Part shown: in pieces, positions 36,615-45,760 of the stretch
How positions within the stretch are numbered: the stretch's first letter is position 1
Layout: the number at the start of each line of letters is the position of its first letter
NCBI RefSeq assembly: GCF_013343715.1
Contig: NZ_JABUNR010000016.1
Coordinates: forward strand, 62,001 to 126,000
Source of the DNA: Mesobacillus harenae
Lineage (GTDB): Bacteria > Bacillota > Bacilli > Bacillales > Cytobacillaceae
DNA length: 64,000 bases
Reading direction: 5' to 3'
Notes under the pieces: generated by a model
The model's input: the letters and a program-made list of their open reading frames with translations, nothing else
Told to the model about the DNA's origin: nothing
Databases searched by the model: none
Translations under genes and position numbers: made by a program

Positions 36615-37859
36615 TTATAAGGTTTGTTTATTGGCCAGTGATAACACAGTCTCGAATAGGACGCCGACTCCCTTTTCGATATCATCTGCTTCGCTGAATT
36701 CTTCTTCACAGTGGCTGACGCCGTTGATGCTTGGGATGAACAGCATAGCAGTCGGCGCTATCCTATTTACATATTTCGCATCATGCCCAGCCCCGCTGAT
36801 CATCTTCTTATAAGAACAGCCTTGTGTTACAGCGGCGTTCTCCATTACCTCGATGATCTCAGCTGAAAAAGGTTCTGTGCCAATCCTATCAAGGTCCTTG
36901 ATCTGCAGTTCCATCTCCTCGACCAGGGTCATCATGCTCAGTTCTTCCTTCAGCGTTTTTTCAAATTGCTCCCGTATGTGGTTCTTGGGATGACGGATAT
37001 CAACGGAAAATACCACCTCGTCGGCAACTGTATTGATAACATTAGGGCGGGCACTGATCCGGCCAACCGCAACGAGGAGGTCCGGAATGCCTTCAGCGAG
37101 CGCATACATTTTTGTGATCATTCTCGAAGCCAGCCGGACGGCATCCTTTCTCCGCTTCATCGGAGTTGTGCCTGTATGGGAGGTCCGGCCGCTGACCGTG
37201 GCCTCAAGCCAGGTCATCCCCTGGATTCCCGTTACGACCCCGATTGCTTTTCGCTCATTCTCCAAAACCGGCCCCTGCTCAATGTGCAGCTCTATAAAGC
37301 AAAAAATTTCGGATGGCCGGTGTTCCTGTAAGCCCTTATAGGAGATCCGTTCCAATTCCTCCCCAAAGGTGAAGCCGTCCTGGTCCTTCGTATGTAAAAC
37401 GGTTTGCTTGTTAAATACTTCTGCCATGGCACCTGACCCGAGCATCGCCGGCTGAAACCTGGCTCCTTCTTCATTCGTAAAATTGACAATCTCGATTGGC
37501 CGCTCTGTTTCGATTCCAAAGTCATTCAGGGTCCTGATGACCTCCAGTGCCCCAAGTACACCAAGGATTCCGTCAAACTTTCCCCCTTTTGGCTGTGTAT
37601 CCAAATGCGACCCGACCAGCACAGGCGGCAGATTATTGTTCTTCCCCCGTCGCCGCCCATACATATTGCCAAAATCATCAACCCTGACATCGAGTCCGCT
37701 CTCTTCCATCCACCGCCGGAAAAGTTCCCGCATCTCTTTATCTTCTTCTGTCAGAGCAAGCCGGCAAATCCCGCCGTTAGGCAGCTTTCCGATTTCTGCA
37801 CTTTGCTGGATTGTCTTCATCAAGCGGTCCGGCCTAATTCTCACCAATTGCTGTGTCAC
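36615..37859 (-). CDS. N-carbamoyl-L-amino acid hydrolase/allantoate amidohydrolase family
   Basis: A 414-residue M20 zinc hydrolase of the hydantoinase/carbamoylase (AmaB, AllC) branch. Motifs are VLVGSHLDTQPKGGKFDGILGVLGALE, FTNEEGARFQPAMLGSGAM, FIELHIEQGPVLE, TSHTGTTPMKRRKDA in the lid and SGAGHDAKY. It would release CO2 and NH3 from a carbamoyl compound. Starts at GTG 37859, with AAGGGAG upstream. First gene behind a perfect -24/-12 promoter, so it leads the nitrogen-source operon. Confidence 0.9.
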   Translation of the reverse strand: MTQQLVRIRPDRLMKTIQQSAEIGKLPNGGICRLALTEEDKEMRELFRRWMEESGLDVRVDDFGNMYGRRRGKNNNLPPVLVGSHLDTQPKGGKFDGILGVLGALEVIRTLNDFGIETERPIEIVNFTNEEGARFQPAMLGSGAMAEVFNKQTVLHTKDQDGFTFGEELERISYKGLQEHRPSEIFCFIELHIEQGPVLENERKAIGVVTGIQGMTWLEATVSGRTSHTGTTPMKRRKDAVRLASRMITKMYALAEGIPDLLVAVGRISARPNVINTVADEVVFSVDIRHPKNHIREQFEKTLKEELSMMTLVEEMELQIKDLDRIGTEPFSAEIIEVMENAAVTQGCSYKKMISGAGHDAKYVNRIAPTAMLFIPSINGVSHCEEEFSEADDIEKGVGVLFETVLSLANKQTL

Positions 37860-37889
37860 ACCCTATCCGCTCCCTTCTACAGTTCCTAA

Positions 37890-37905
37890 TGCAATAACTG
37901 TGCCA
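37890..37905 (-). promoter_or_regulatory. Sigma-54 (-24/-12) promoter
   Basis: On the minus strand TGGCAC, five bases, TTGCA: an exact match to the SigL consensus TGGCAC-N5-TTGCW. It is 31 bases ahead of the carbamoylase-type start codon and divergent from a sigma-54 activator gene. Confidence 0.93.
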
Positions 37906-37986
37906 GTTTAAAAGAGAAAAACAGAGCTTTTTCAGGGATTTTGTTGAGAATTTTTAGAATATTAACTATAATTATACACAAAACCG

Positions 37987-37997
37987 ACTCACTGAGT
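37987..37997. promoter_or_regulatory. Candidate upstream activating site
   Basis: ACTCA-C-TGAGT, a short perfect inverted repeat about 85-100 bases upstream of the -24/-12 promoter, the usual distance for an enhancer bound by a sigma-54 activator. Assignment rests on position only. Confidence 0.35.
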
Positions 37998-38069
37998 TGA
38001 ATGCGAATCGCCTTTACGGATTAATTTGGGGAATATTTGAATCGAAATCGGTTCATAAAGGAGAAACTT

Positions 38070-39464
38070 ATGGAAGAACTTTTAAAACTGGCCGAACAGC
38101 GGCCGAAATTTTTTACAGATATTTTGGATTCAATTGATGATGCGATCTATATTACCGATAAAAACGGGGTCACCCTCTGGGCCAATCATGTAAGCGAGCT
38201 GATTACCCAGGTGCCGAGGAAAACTCTAATTGGCAGGAATGTTAGGGATCTGGAAAGAGAAAAGGTGTTTTCCCCCTCTGTCACAAGGCTTGCCTCTGAA
38301 GCCAACAGCAATATCAGCACTGTTCAAGAGGTAAGGGACGGCCGCAAATACATCGCTACCGGTCATTTAGTGAAGGATGAAAATGGAGAAGTGATAGCAA
38401 TTGTCGCCCATTGCCGGGATATTACCGAGGCCGTCAAAACCTCTTCCAAGCTGAGAGATACCGAGGAATTGCTGGAGAAATACAGCCAGGAGCTCAGGAA
38501 GTTGAAGATTCCTTTAAATACCAGTAGTCATCCTGCCAAAAAAGAGCTCATTCTGCACCCTTCCACCGAAAAACTGATTGGAAAAATCGCGAATGTTGAT
38601 ACCATTGCTCTGATCACCGGAGAAACAGGAACGGGAAAAAGCGCAACCGCCGAGCGAATCCACCTCTTAAGCAAGCGGTATAAAGGACCATTTATTCAAA
38701 TCAACTGTGCCTCAATGCCGGAGCAGCTTCTTGAATCTGAGCTTTTCGGTTACAAGCGCGGAGCTTTTACAGGCGCAAGCACATCAGGCAAGCAGGGCTT
38801 AATCCAGGCGGCTGAAGGCGGAACCCTGTTTCTCGATGAAATTGGCGAACTTCCGCCGCACCTCCAGGCAAAGCTCCTGCATTTCCTCCAGACAAAAACA
38901 TATCTGCCAATCGGGGCAAGGGAGTACGTTGAGGCTAACGTCAGAATTATCGCGGCTACCAATCGGGATCTCGAAGAAATGGAGGAAGATGGATCGTTCC
39001 GCTCCGACCTCTACTACCGGCTGAACATCCTTTCCATTAAGCTGCCCCCCCTAAGAGAACGGAAAGAGGTAATCGGGGACCTGGCCGTCTATTTCCTGAA
39101 CACCTATAATGAAAAATACAATATGAACAGACGACTGGCACCAGAGGTAATGGCTCTATTCCAAACCTACAACTGGCCCGGAAACATCCGTGAGCTCGAA
39201 AACCTAATGGAAAGACTTGTCATCCTGTCCGACCAGATCATAGACGAAAAAGATCTTCCGCAAAAAATGGTTGAACACCAGCTTATGCCCGACTACCTGA
39301 AGCAGGTTGAACACAACGGAAGTATGCCAGAGCTGCTCGAAACGATCGAAAAAAACATGATCATCGATGCCTTAAAATTGGCGAAATCTACAAGAAAAGC
39401 CGCCGAAAAGCTCGGCATCACCCAATCTTTGCTAATGAGAAGGATTAGGAAGTATCGACTATGA
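38070..39464 (+). CDS. PAS-domain sigma-54-dependent activator
   Basis: A 464-residue enhancer-binding protein. An N-terminal PAS domain (about residues 15-125: DSIDDAIYITDKNGVTLWAN) senses the signal. An AAA+ domain follows with Walker A TGETGTGKSATAE, the sigma-54 contact loop GAFTGA (in YKRGAFTGAS), Walker B GGTLFLDEIGEL and NWPGNIRELENLMERL. A Fis-type helix-turn-helix ends the protein (TRKAAEKLGITQSLLMRRIRKY). ATG 38070 with AAAGGAG is chosen over 38037. It should drive the divergent -24/-12 operon. The arrangement resembles RocR-type regulation. Confidence 0.93.
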   Translation: MEELLKLAEQRPKFFTDILDSIDDAIYITDKNGVTLWANHVSELITQVPRKTLIGRNVRDLEREKVFSPSVTRLASEANSNISTVQEVRDGRKYIATGHLVKDENGEVIAIVAHCRDITEAVKTSSKLRDTEELLEKYSQELRKLKIPLNTSSHPAKKELILHPSTEKLIGKIANVDTIALITGETGTGKSATAERIHLLSKRYKGPFIQINCASMPEQLLESELFGYKRGAFTGASTSGKQGLIQAAEGGTLFLDEIGELPPHLQAKLLHFLQTKTYLPIGAREYVEANVRIIAATNRDLEEMEEDGSFRSDLYYRLNILSIKLPPLRERKEVIGDLAVYFLNTYNEKYNMNRRLAPEVMALFQTYNWPGNIRELENLMERLVILSDQIIDEKDLPQKMVEHQLMPDYLKQVEHNGSMPELLETIEKNMIIDALKLAKSTRKAAEKLGITQSLLMRRIRKYRL

Positions 39465-39831
39465 AGTATCCCTTTGCTATAGTTGCGGGGTTATGATGAA
39501 CCTAGGAATCTAGCATTCTTATTCAAGCTTTTGACGTAGTTTGCGGGGCTGACTTGTTCAGTTGAGCTGGGGATTTATTGTTATTTGAAGGCACTATAAC
39601 AGCACAGTTCGTGTTGATGGCCGTCGACCATACGTGAAAGTTCTGAATGGTCAAACTTATGTATGGGGATCTGCATTCCTGCTGCTGTACAGTAGCTGTA
39701 GCGGTTTGGTAGCGGATCCCCGTAATGCTTGCCAGAGCTTTTCTTATGGACATCCTATGTTGTTACCTGCTTGACGACAACTTCCGCCTTAGCCAGAAAA
39801 ACATACATCAAACATATCCTGTGAAACAAGA
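39465..39831. other. 367-bp gap
   Basis: Plus-strand sequence around 39610-39765 encodes GRRPYVKVLNGQTYVWGSAF in one frame without a start codon, perhaps a scrap of an old gene. A 35-bp repeat begins at 39819. No terminator with a T-run was seen after the activator gene. Confidence 0.5.
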
Positions 39832-39854
39832 TTAATCGGGAAGTGACAGGCACC
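39819..39854 (-). repeat. 35-bp dispersed repeat, copy E, inside a coding sequence
   Basis: CTGTGAAACAAGATTAATCG then GGAAGTGACAGGCACC. Bases 39832-39854 are translated on the minus strand: the repeat supplies the last residues (CLSLPD) and the TAA stop of the DsbA-like gene. Confidence 0.92.
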
Positions 39855-40353
39855 CCTTAACTTCTGCATGTAATTCTTCGGCTGTTATCTCTTTTGGGTA
39901 TTGATATTCTGCATTGTTAATGAAAACGGTTGGAACCATTTTTACGTTTCTCTGAATTGCTTTTGCTGTAATTTCCAGGCTGATTTCTGTGTTTTTGGGC
40001 TCTTCCTGTAACTGATATTTTTCAGCCAGCATACGTTTAATATCCTGATTGGTTAATTGATCCCATTGTTCCTGTGTTTCAAACAATTCTCTCATAATTT
40101 CTCTCACGCGAGTTGGATTATCATAATCCAGGAACAGGTTAACTAAGGTTCCATTTAACAGCATCTCTCTTGGCTTATCATAATGTTTTACAATGTACTC
40201 TACCTGTCCATTGTTTATGTAATCCGCTAAAACTGTTTCCGCCATTTCAAAAAAACTTGCGCAGTATGGGCATGTTAAATTCAGGAATACTTCAACCTTC
40301 ACAGGCGCAGCCTTTTCTCCATAGCTCAAAAACGCGTTCTCTACAGCCTTCAT
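39832..40353 (-). CDS. DsbA-family thioredoxin-fold protein
   Basis: A 173-residue thioredoxin-like oxidoreductase. LNLTCPYCASFFEMAE holds the redox CPYC motif at about residues 27-30, and VPTVFINNAEY carries the cis-proline loop. No signal peptide is visible, so it is probably cytosolic, similar to the YdfQ/FrnE/DsbA-like group. GTG 40365 is an alternative, but AGGATGTGA is better spaced for ATG 40353. The last seven residues (GCLSLPD) come from a dispersed repeat, so the native C-terminus was probably replaced. Confidence 0.85.
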   Translation of the reverse strand: MKAVENAFLSYGEKAAPVKVEVFLNLTCPYCASFFEMAETVLADYINNGQVEYIVKHYDKPREMLLNGTLVNLFLDYDNPTRVREIMRELFETQEQWDQLTNQDIKRMLAEKYQLQEEPKNTEISLEITAKAIQRNVKMVPTVFINNAEYQYPKEITAEELHAEVKGCLSLPD

Positions 40354-40531
40354 GTTTCTGCTCACATCCTAGTAAATAGTTTTATTATTAAATTTAGAAT
40401 ATTAACACTTTAGTTGTCAATATAATTAACTTACTAATTCCAAGTAAACGGGTTTGACTTATCAGGTTTATCATGGGATATTATGTATATTGAGTATTGA
40501 TAATATTCTAACTATTGGGGAGGAAACAAGG

Positions 40532-41533
40532 GTGAAAAAAGGGTTGGGTTTAGTTTTAAGCATACTGATGGTTTTTGTTCTAGCTGCATGCGGCGGCAAT
40601 TCAGAAACCTCAACCGGATCAGCACAGGAAGGTGAGGGAAATCCTGAAACAATCAGAATAGGATTTCAAAAAGGAAATACATTACATATCCTTAAGTCAC
40701 GCGGTAATCTTGATAAAGCGCTGGAGGAGCAAAACATCAAAATTGAGTGGATAGAGCTTGCGACTGGCGGTGCATTGCTTGAAGCATTAAACACAGACAA
40801 TATTGATTTTGGCCATGCGGCGGATGCAAATGCCGTATTTGCCCAAGCATCCGGAATGCCATTGGTGTATGTCGCATCCGAAAGTCCTAATCCTGAAGGT
40901 CTGGCCATTATCGTTCACGAGGACGCAAATATTAAAACAGCCGCTGACTTAAAAGGAAAAACGATTGCAATCGGCAAGGGCTGGAATTCCCATTACCTGC
41001 TGATGAAGGCTTTGCAAAAGGAAGGCTTGTCCACTCAGGATGTAGAGTTTGCTTATGTGAAGGACGCATCTGAAGGCCGTGCTGCCTTTGAATCAAAGAG
41101 AGTTGATGCTCTTGGATTCTGGGATCCCTTCCTTGCAGTATTGGAAGACGATATTAGTCCGAAAACTCTGTTTAATGGTGATGGATTTACGAACAATCGT
41201 ACGTATTATTTTACAACAGAAGCCTTTTCAAATGAGCATAGCGATGTAATCAAGACGATATTGGAAGAGTTGGATAAATCTGATGAATGGGCTAATGAAA
41301 ATAAGAAAGAACTAGCGAAAATGCTTTCAGATGCCCTTGGTATTCCAGTGGAAGCCTTAGAAACAACCGTGAACCGCAGAACATACGGAGTTCAGGAAAT
41401 CACTGATTCTGTTGTGGCTGAACAGCAGGACATCGCTGATACCTTTCATAATGAGGGTTTAATTGATCAGGACATTTCGGTATCAGATATGGTTACTCTC
41501 AATCCAGAGTGGTTCCCTGAAAGCATTAAGTAG
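40532..41533 (+). CDS. ssuA: Aliphatic sulfonate ABC transporter binding lipoprotein
   Basis: A 333-residue lipoprotein. The signal peptide ends LVLAACGG-like with the lipobox LAAC. The body follows the SsuA/TauA/NrtA family: IRIGFQKGNTLHILKSRG, ELATGGALLEALNTDNIDFGH, ADLKGKTIAIGKGWNSHYLLMKAL and VDALGFWDPFLAVLE. It captures alkanesulfonates for sulfur supply. The frame is open from 40454, but GTG 40532 with GGGGAGG upstream starts a proper signal peptide. First of three genes ssuA-ssuC-ssuB. Confidence 0.88.
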   Translation: MKKGLGLVLSILMVFVLAACGGNSETSTGSAQEGEGNPETIRIGFQKGNTLHILKSRGNLDKALEEQNIKIEWIELATGGALLEALNTDNIDFGHAADANAVFAQASGMPLVYVASESPNPEGLAIIVHEDANIKTAADLKGKTIAIGKGWNSHYLLMKALQKEGLSTQDVEFAYVKDASEGRAAFESKRVDALGFWDPFLAVLEDDISPKTLFNGDGFTNNRTYYFTTEAFSNEHSDVIKTILEELDKSDEWANENKKELAKMLSDALGIPVEALETTVNRRTYGVQEITDSVVAEQQDIADTFHNEGLIDQDISVSDMVTLNPEWFPESIK

Positions 41534-41542
41534 GTGTAGTAG

Positions 41543-42322
41543 ATGAAATTAAAGAATAATAGACTGGATGGGATACTGCCGTGGGTGCTCCCAGTAGCCC
41601 TTATTATTTTCTGGCAATTAGCATCAACGAATGAATGGATTACTTCCAGGCTGTTCCCTGCGCCAACCGTTATTGTCCAGACTGGATATGAACTTCTGGT
41701 ATCAGGCATCCTGCTTCACCATCTGGGTATCAGCACCTATCGAGCGATTGTCGGCCTGATGATTGGCGGCGGATTAGGGTTTATTCTGGGTCTGCTCAAT
41801 GGACTATCCCCTCTTGCAAGCAAGTTATTGGACTCGACCATACAGATGATCAGAAATGTCCCACATCTGGCGCTGATTCCACTTATCATTATCTGGCTTG
41901 GAATTGGGGAAACGGCAAAACTGTTTTTGGTTTCACTCGGTGTGTTTTTCCCGATTTATGTAAACACCTACCATGGCATTCGGACAGTGGACCGGGGCTT
42001 AATTGAAATGGGAAAGGTATATGGCCTGAATTCCTGGGAACTTTTCAAAAAGATTATATTGCCAGGCGCTCTGCCATCCATTTTTGTCGGACTAAGATAT
42101 GCCCTGGGTCTTATGTGGCTAACCCTGATTGTCGCAGAAACGATTGCATCAGATTCTGGAATTGGCTATATGGCAATGAATGCGCGGGAATTCATGCAGA
42201 CAGATGTCATTATTTTAAGTATCACAATTTATGCATTACTAGGAAAACTAGCGGATGTTCTGGCCAAGATAATTGAAGAGATAACGTTAAAATGGCATCC
42301 GAGCTACGCTAAGAAGAAATAG
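41543..42322 (+). CDS. ssuC: Aliphatic sulfonate ABC transporter permease
   Basis: A 259-residue inner membrane permease of the BPD_transp_1 family with about six segments. The EAA loop that contacts the ATPase reads EMGKVYGLNSWELFKKIILPGALPSIF (written here as its key parts E, A/G and LP). LADVLAKIIEE and KWHPSY close the protein as in SsuC. Starts 10 bases after ssuA. Confidence 0.88.
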   Translation: MKLKNNRLDGILPWVLPVALIIFWQLASTNEWITSRLFPAPTVIVQTGYELLVSGILLHHLGISTYRAIVGLMIGGGLGFILGLLNGLSPLASKLLDSTIQMIRNVPHLALIPLIIIWLGIGETAKLFLVSLGVFFPIYVNTYHGIRTVDRGLIEMGKVYGLNSWELFKKIILPGALPSIFVGLRYALGLMWLTLIVAETIASDSGIGYMAMNAREFMQTDVIILSITIYALLGKLADVLAKIIEEITLKWHPSYAKKK

Positions 42323-42338
42323 GTTTGAGGTGAAACAG

Positions 42339-43085
42339 ATGGAACAAGGAGGATCAGGCCTTCACGTACAAAATATTTCCAAAAGGTTTGGAACCGTGCA
42401 GGTACTAGAGGAGCTTGAGCTGTCAGTAAACCAGGGTGAGTTTATTTCAATTGTCGGGCGAAGTGGCTGCGGAAAAAGCACCTTCCTTCGTTTACTGGCT
42501 GGCCTTGACGAGCCAACTTCAGGTGAAATTGTCCTCAATAATAAAAAGATGCAGGGAATCAACCCGGAAATAAGGGTCATGTTTCAAGAATCCAGGCTGC
42601 TTCCCTGGCTGACTGTGGTTGAAAATGTAGCGATCGGCTTAAATAGCAATCGAAGTCTTACCCCAGCGGATAGGACGAAACAGGCAGCTGAGATGCTTGA
42701 TAAAGTAGGGCTTAAAGGGCGGGAAAATGAATGGCCACATGTTTTGTCCGGCGGCCAGAAGCAAAGAGTTTCCCTGGCTCGGGCACTGATTAGCCGACCT
42801 CAGCTTTTGCTCCTCGATGAACCTTTGGGCGCTCTTGATGCTTTTACAAGACTTGAGATGCACCAGTTAATTTATAACCTTTGGGAAGAACAGCAATTCA
42901 CTGCATTTCTAGTTACCCATGATGTATCCGAAGCGATTTCATTAGCAGATCGGTTATTATTGCTCGAAAACGGAAATGTGGCCCTTGACCAGGAAATCAC
43001 ATTAAAAAGACCTCGAAAAAGAGATGACCGCCTCGTGTCCGAACTAGAAAAACAAGTAATTGACCGAGTTATGAAAGTCCATTAG
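42339..43085 (+). CDS. ssuB: Aliphatic sulfonate ABC transporter ATPase
   Basis: A 248-residue ABC ATPase. Walker A GRSGCGKSTFLRLLAG, Q-loop MFQESRLLPWLTV, signature LSGGQKQRVSLARAL, Walker B LLLLDEPLGALD and the H-loop LVTHDVSEA are intact. The short Q-loop form and C-terminal length match SsuB. ATG 42339 is preferred to GTG 42330, which lies in the GAGGTGA ribosome binding site. No monooxygenase (ssuD) follows; a terminator does. Confidence 0.9.
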   Translation: MEQGGSGLHVQNISKRFGTVQVLEELELSVNQGEFISIVGRSGCGKSTFLRLLAGLDEPTSGEIVLNNKKMQGINPEIRVMFQESRLLPWLTVVENVAIGLNSNRSLTPADRTKQAAEMLDKVGLKGRENEWPHVLSGGQKQRVSLARALISRPQLLLLDEPLGALDAFTRLEMHQLIYNLWEEQQFTAFLVTHDVSEAISLADRLLLLENGNVALDQEITLKRPRKRDDRLVSELEKQVIDRVMKVH

Positions 43086-43089
43086 TGAA

Positions 43090-43128
43090 AAGAATCGACT
43101 ACTCCTGCAGTGGTTGATTCTTTTTTTT
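43090..43128 (+). terminator. Terminator after ssuB
   Basis: AGAATCGACTACT pairs with AGTGGTTGATTCT (two wobbles) around CCTGC, followed by eight Ts. On the minus strand TTTTC follows the same stem, so it could also serve the nagA side. Confidence 0.9.
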
Positions 43129-43257
43129 AGAGATCGGATCGGGAGTGATACTAATATAAAACCACTTTAAAAACTAACTTAGGTGTGGGTTAGCGTAACT
43201 GTTTTTCTTCATTACTGTCGAGAGTTCCTCTATGTCCTTCAGGTTAATTCGAGGACA

Positions 43258-44445
43258 TCACTGTGACCATCCCTCATGTACTTCTATCCCTGAATTAAAG
43301 ACCAACTTCCCGTCCTTAATCGTCTGACGAATTATAAATCCATTTTCATTAGATTCAAATAAAACCAAGTCAGCTACCGCTTCTTCCTTGATTCCCTTTT
43401 GCACATCCAAGTTTACGAGGTTACTGGGATATATCGAGGCTGCTTCCCACGCTTCTTCTAAACTTAAAACCCCTTTAGAAACAAGATTTTGCACTCCCTT
43501 TATTAGCATTTGGGCCGAACCCGCTAAAATCTTAGGGTTATCGGCTAAATGCAACTTCCCTTCTTCCGTAAGGTGGACCTTGCCTCCAATATGAGTTTCA
43601 TATTGCCCTGGCTCCAAGCCACTTAAACTGACAGCATCACTTACTAAAATTGCTTTCTTCTCTTTCACCTTTGTGATTACTTTAATAACGGAGTCCGGCA
43701 GGTGAAATCCATCGGCAATATAGGATGCCCACAAATCTTCTTGTGCTAACTGATCCCAAAGGTAGTTTGGGTGTCGTGGAAGAGTGGTATGTGAGCCATT
43801 TCCTAAATGGGTACTCAACCTGGCTCCTGCCTTGACTGCTTCATCAATCTGTTTTGTAGTAGCAGCTGTGTGCCCGATGGCAACAACTAACTGTTGCTCT
43901 ACACACTTTTTAATAAACTCTACACTTCCTCCCCACTCCGGGGAAATCGTAATTAATTTAATTCTACCTTGAGCAATCTCTTGCCATTCTTCAACAAACG
44001 CCCACTCCGGCTTACGAACATAATGGGATGCATGCGCCCCCCTTGGACCATCAAGAGGAGAAATAAAAGGACCTTCAATGTGAATCCCCTTTATGGTAGA
44101 GTTGACACGCAGATTCCGATCGCACGCTTCCAAAATAATGTGCAAGTATTCAGATATCTTCTCTTTACTATTCGTAATAATCGTCGGAAAAAAAGTAGTG
44201 ACCCCTGTTTCCCATAGCTTCTGGGTAATGGTGATCACCTTTTCAACTGTTACATCATCTGAATTAAAATCAATTCCAAAACTACCATTAATTTGTAAAT
44301 CCACTAAACCAGGTGCAATGATGGGAAGACTTTTTTCCTTGTTTGGTTCTTGTAACCTTTGAATCTCTTTAATAAAACCATTTCTGATAGAAATAGAGAT
44401 TGGTAGCAAGGTCTGATAATGTCTTCCATAAATAACCGACTCCAT
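43258..44445 (-). CDS. nagA: N-acetylglucosamine-6-phosphate deacetylase
   Basis: A 395-residue amidohydrolase that removes acetate from GlcNAc-6-phosphate. APGLVDLQINGSFGIDFN replaces the usual HxH with a Q-x-N pattern common in NagA; GIHIEGPFI has the metal-binding glutamate, AIGHTAAT and STHLGNGSHT the histidines, and ILVSDAVSLSGLEPG the catalytic aspartate. Starts at ATG 44445 with GAGGTGA upstream. It is the last gene of the minus-strand TRAP operon and pairs with nagB on the other side of the module. Confidence 0.9.
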   Translation of the reverse strand: MESVIYGRHYQTLLPISISIRNGFIKEIQRLQEPNKEKSLPIIAPGLVDLQINGSFGIDFNSDDVTVEKVITITQKLWETGVTTFFPTIITNSKEKISEYLHIILEACDRNLRVNSTIKGIHIEGPFISPLDGPRGAHASHYVRKPEWAFVEEWQEIAQGRIKLITISPEWGGSVEFIKKCVEQQLVVAIGHTAATTKQIDEAVKAGARLSTHLGNGSHTTLPRHPNYLWDQLAQEDLWASYIADGFHLPDSVIKVITKVKEKKAILVSDAVSLSGLEPGQYETHIGGKVHLTEEGKLHLADNPKILAGSAQMLIKGVQNLVSKGVLSLEEAWEAASIYPSNLVNLDVQKGIKEEAVADLVLFESNENGFIIRQTIKDGKLVFNSGIEVHEGWSQ

Positions 44446-44476
44446 TTTATCACCTCTTTAAGACATCTTTGTTTTA

Positions 44477-45760
44477 CTACTGAGCAAATTTCGGTAAGAA
44501 GGTAGAAATTTGCGGGAATATGATTAAAAGGATTATAACCACAATTAACGGGATGAAAAATGGAATAACTGCCTGACAAACTTTTTCCATCGATAAATTG
44601 GAGACTCTTGTCATAACAAATAAAACCATTCCAACAGGAGGAGTAATTACTCCAATCATAAGGGTAACTACCATAACAATCCCTAATTGTATTGGGTCAA
44701 TTCCCAATTGCGTTACAACCGGCATAAATAATGGAGTAAAAATGATAATCGCTGTTACTGTCTCCATAAAGAAGCCAACTAAAAATAATATGGCCGCTAT
44801 CATGAATAAAATAAGAATCGGATTTGTTGTAAATGTTGTAATAGACTCAGCAACCATCTGCGGGATTCTAAACAACACTAATACATAACCAAATAATGAG
44901 GCTGTTGCCACAATAAAAGTTAAAGATGCAGTTTCTTTTCCTGTCTCAAAAAGAACTTTTGGAATATCCTTAATTCTGATTTCCCTATAAAAACAAACCC
45001 CTAATATAAATGCATAAACAACGGCAATAACAGAGGCTTCTGTAGGAGTAAACCATCCAGTAAAAATCCCGGAAAGAATAATAACTGGCGTCAATAAAGG
45101 AAAAACAGCTGGAATAAAGGTGTTGATTGCATAATTAATACTGAACCCATTACTTTTCGGATAATTCCTTTTAACGCCAAAGTAATACACCATAATCATA
45201 AAAGTAACTCCAATTAATATTCCCGGTATTACCCCAGCCATAAAAAGCTGCCCTACCGAAACACCGCCAATTACCCCGAACATAATAAGAGGAATACTAG
45301 GTGGAATGATTGGTCCGACTGTTGAACTTGCCGCTGTAATCCCTACAGCAAACTTTTCATCAAACCCCTTATCCTTCATTGCTTTAACCTCAATTGCACC
45401 AAGTCCAGCAGCATCAGCCGTAGCAGATCCAGACATTCCAGAGAAAATTAAACTAGCAACAACATTTGCATGTCCTAGTCCACCCGGCATATGCCCAACC
45501 AATGAATCAGCAAAATTAAATATTCGATCTGTTATCCCGCCAGCATTCATTAATTTACCCGCAAGGATAAAAAAAGGAACAGCTAATAAAACAAAGCTAT
45601 TTAAACCATAAAACATTCGCTGACTAATCAGGTCGTAATTCATTGCAAATCCACTCTCTATGAACATTAAGATAAGAGAACTAATTCCTAATGAAAAAGC
45701 AACGGGTACCCTCATAAATATCAACAATAATAATACGACGATGAATAGGATTAACATCAT
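44477..45760 (-). CDS. TRAP transporter large permease DctM
   Basis: A 427-residue membrane protein with about 12 segments. FSGMSGSATADAAGLGAIE, ITAASSTVGPIIPPSIP and MIGVITPPVGMVLF are diagnostic. It overlaps the end of the DctQ gene by 4 bases. With NagA beside it, the cargo is probably an acidic or N-acetylated amino sugar. Confidence 0.9.
   Translation of the reverse strand: MMLILFIVVLLLLIFMRVPVAFSLGISSLILMFIESGFAMNYDLISQRMFYGLNSFVLLAVPFFILAGKLMNAGGITDRIFNFADSLVGHMPGGLGHANVVASLIFSGMSGSATADAAGLGAIEVKAMKDKGFDEKFAVGITAASSTVGPIIPPSIPLIMFGVIGGVSVGQLFMAGVIPGILIGVTFMIMVYYFGVKRNYPKSNGFSINYAINTFIPAVFPLLTPVIILSGIFTGWFTPTEASVIAVVYAFILGVCFYREIRIKDIPKVLFETGKETASLTFIVATASLFGYVLVLFRIPQMVAESITTFTTNPILILFMIAAILFLVGFFMETVTAIIIFTPLFMPVVTQLGIDPIQLGIVMVVTLMIGVITPPVGMVLFVMTRVSNLSMEKVCQAVIPFFIPLIVVIILLIIFPQISTFLPKFAQ

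Noticed and set aside
43136..43257. Possible second terminator before nagA's 3' end
   Set aside because: No stable stem followed by a T-run on the minus strand was found in this stretch.
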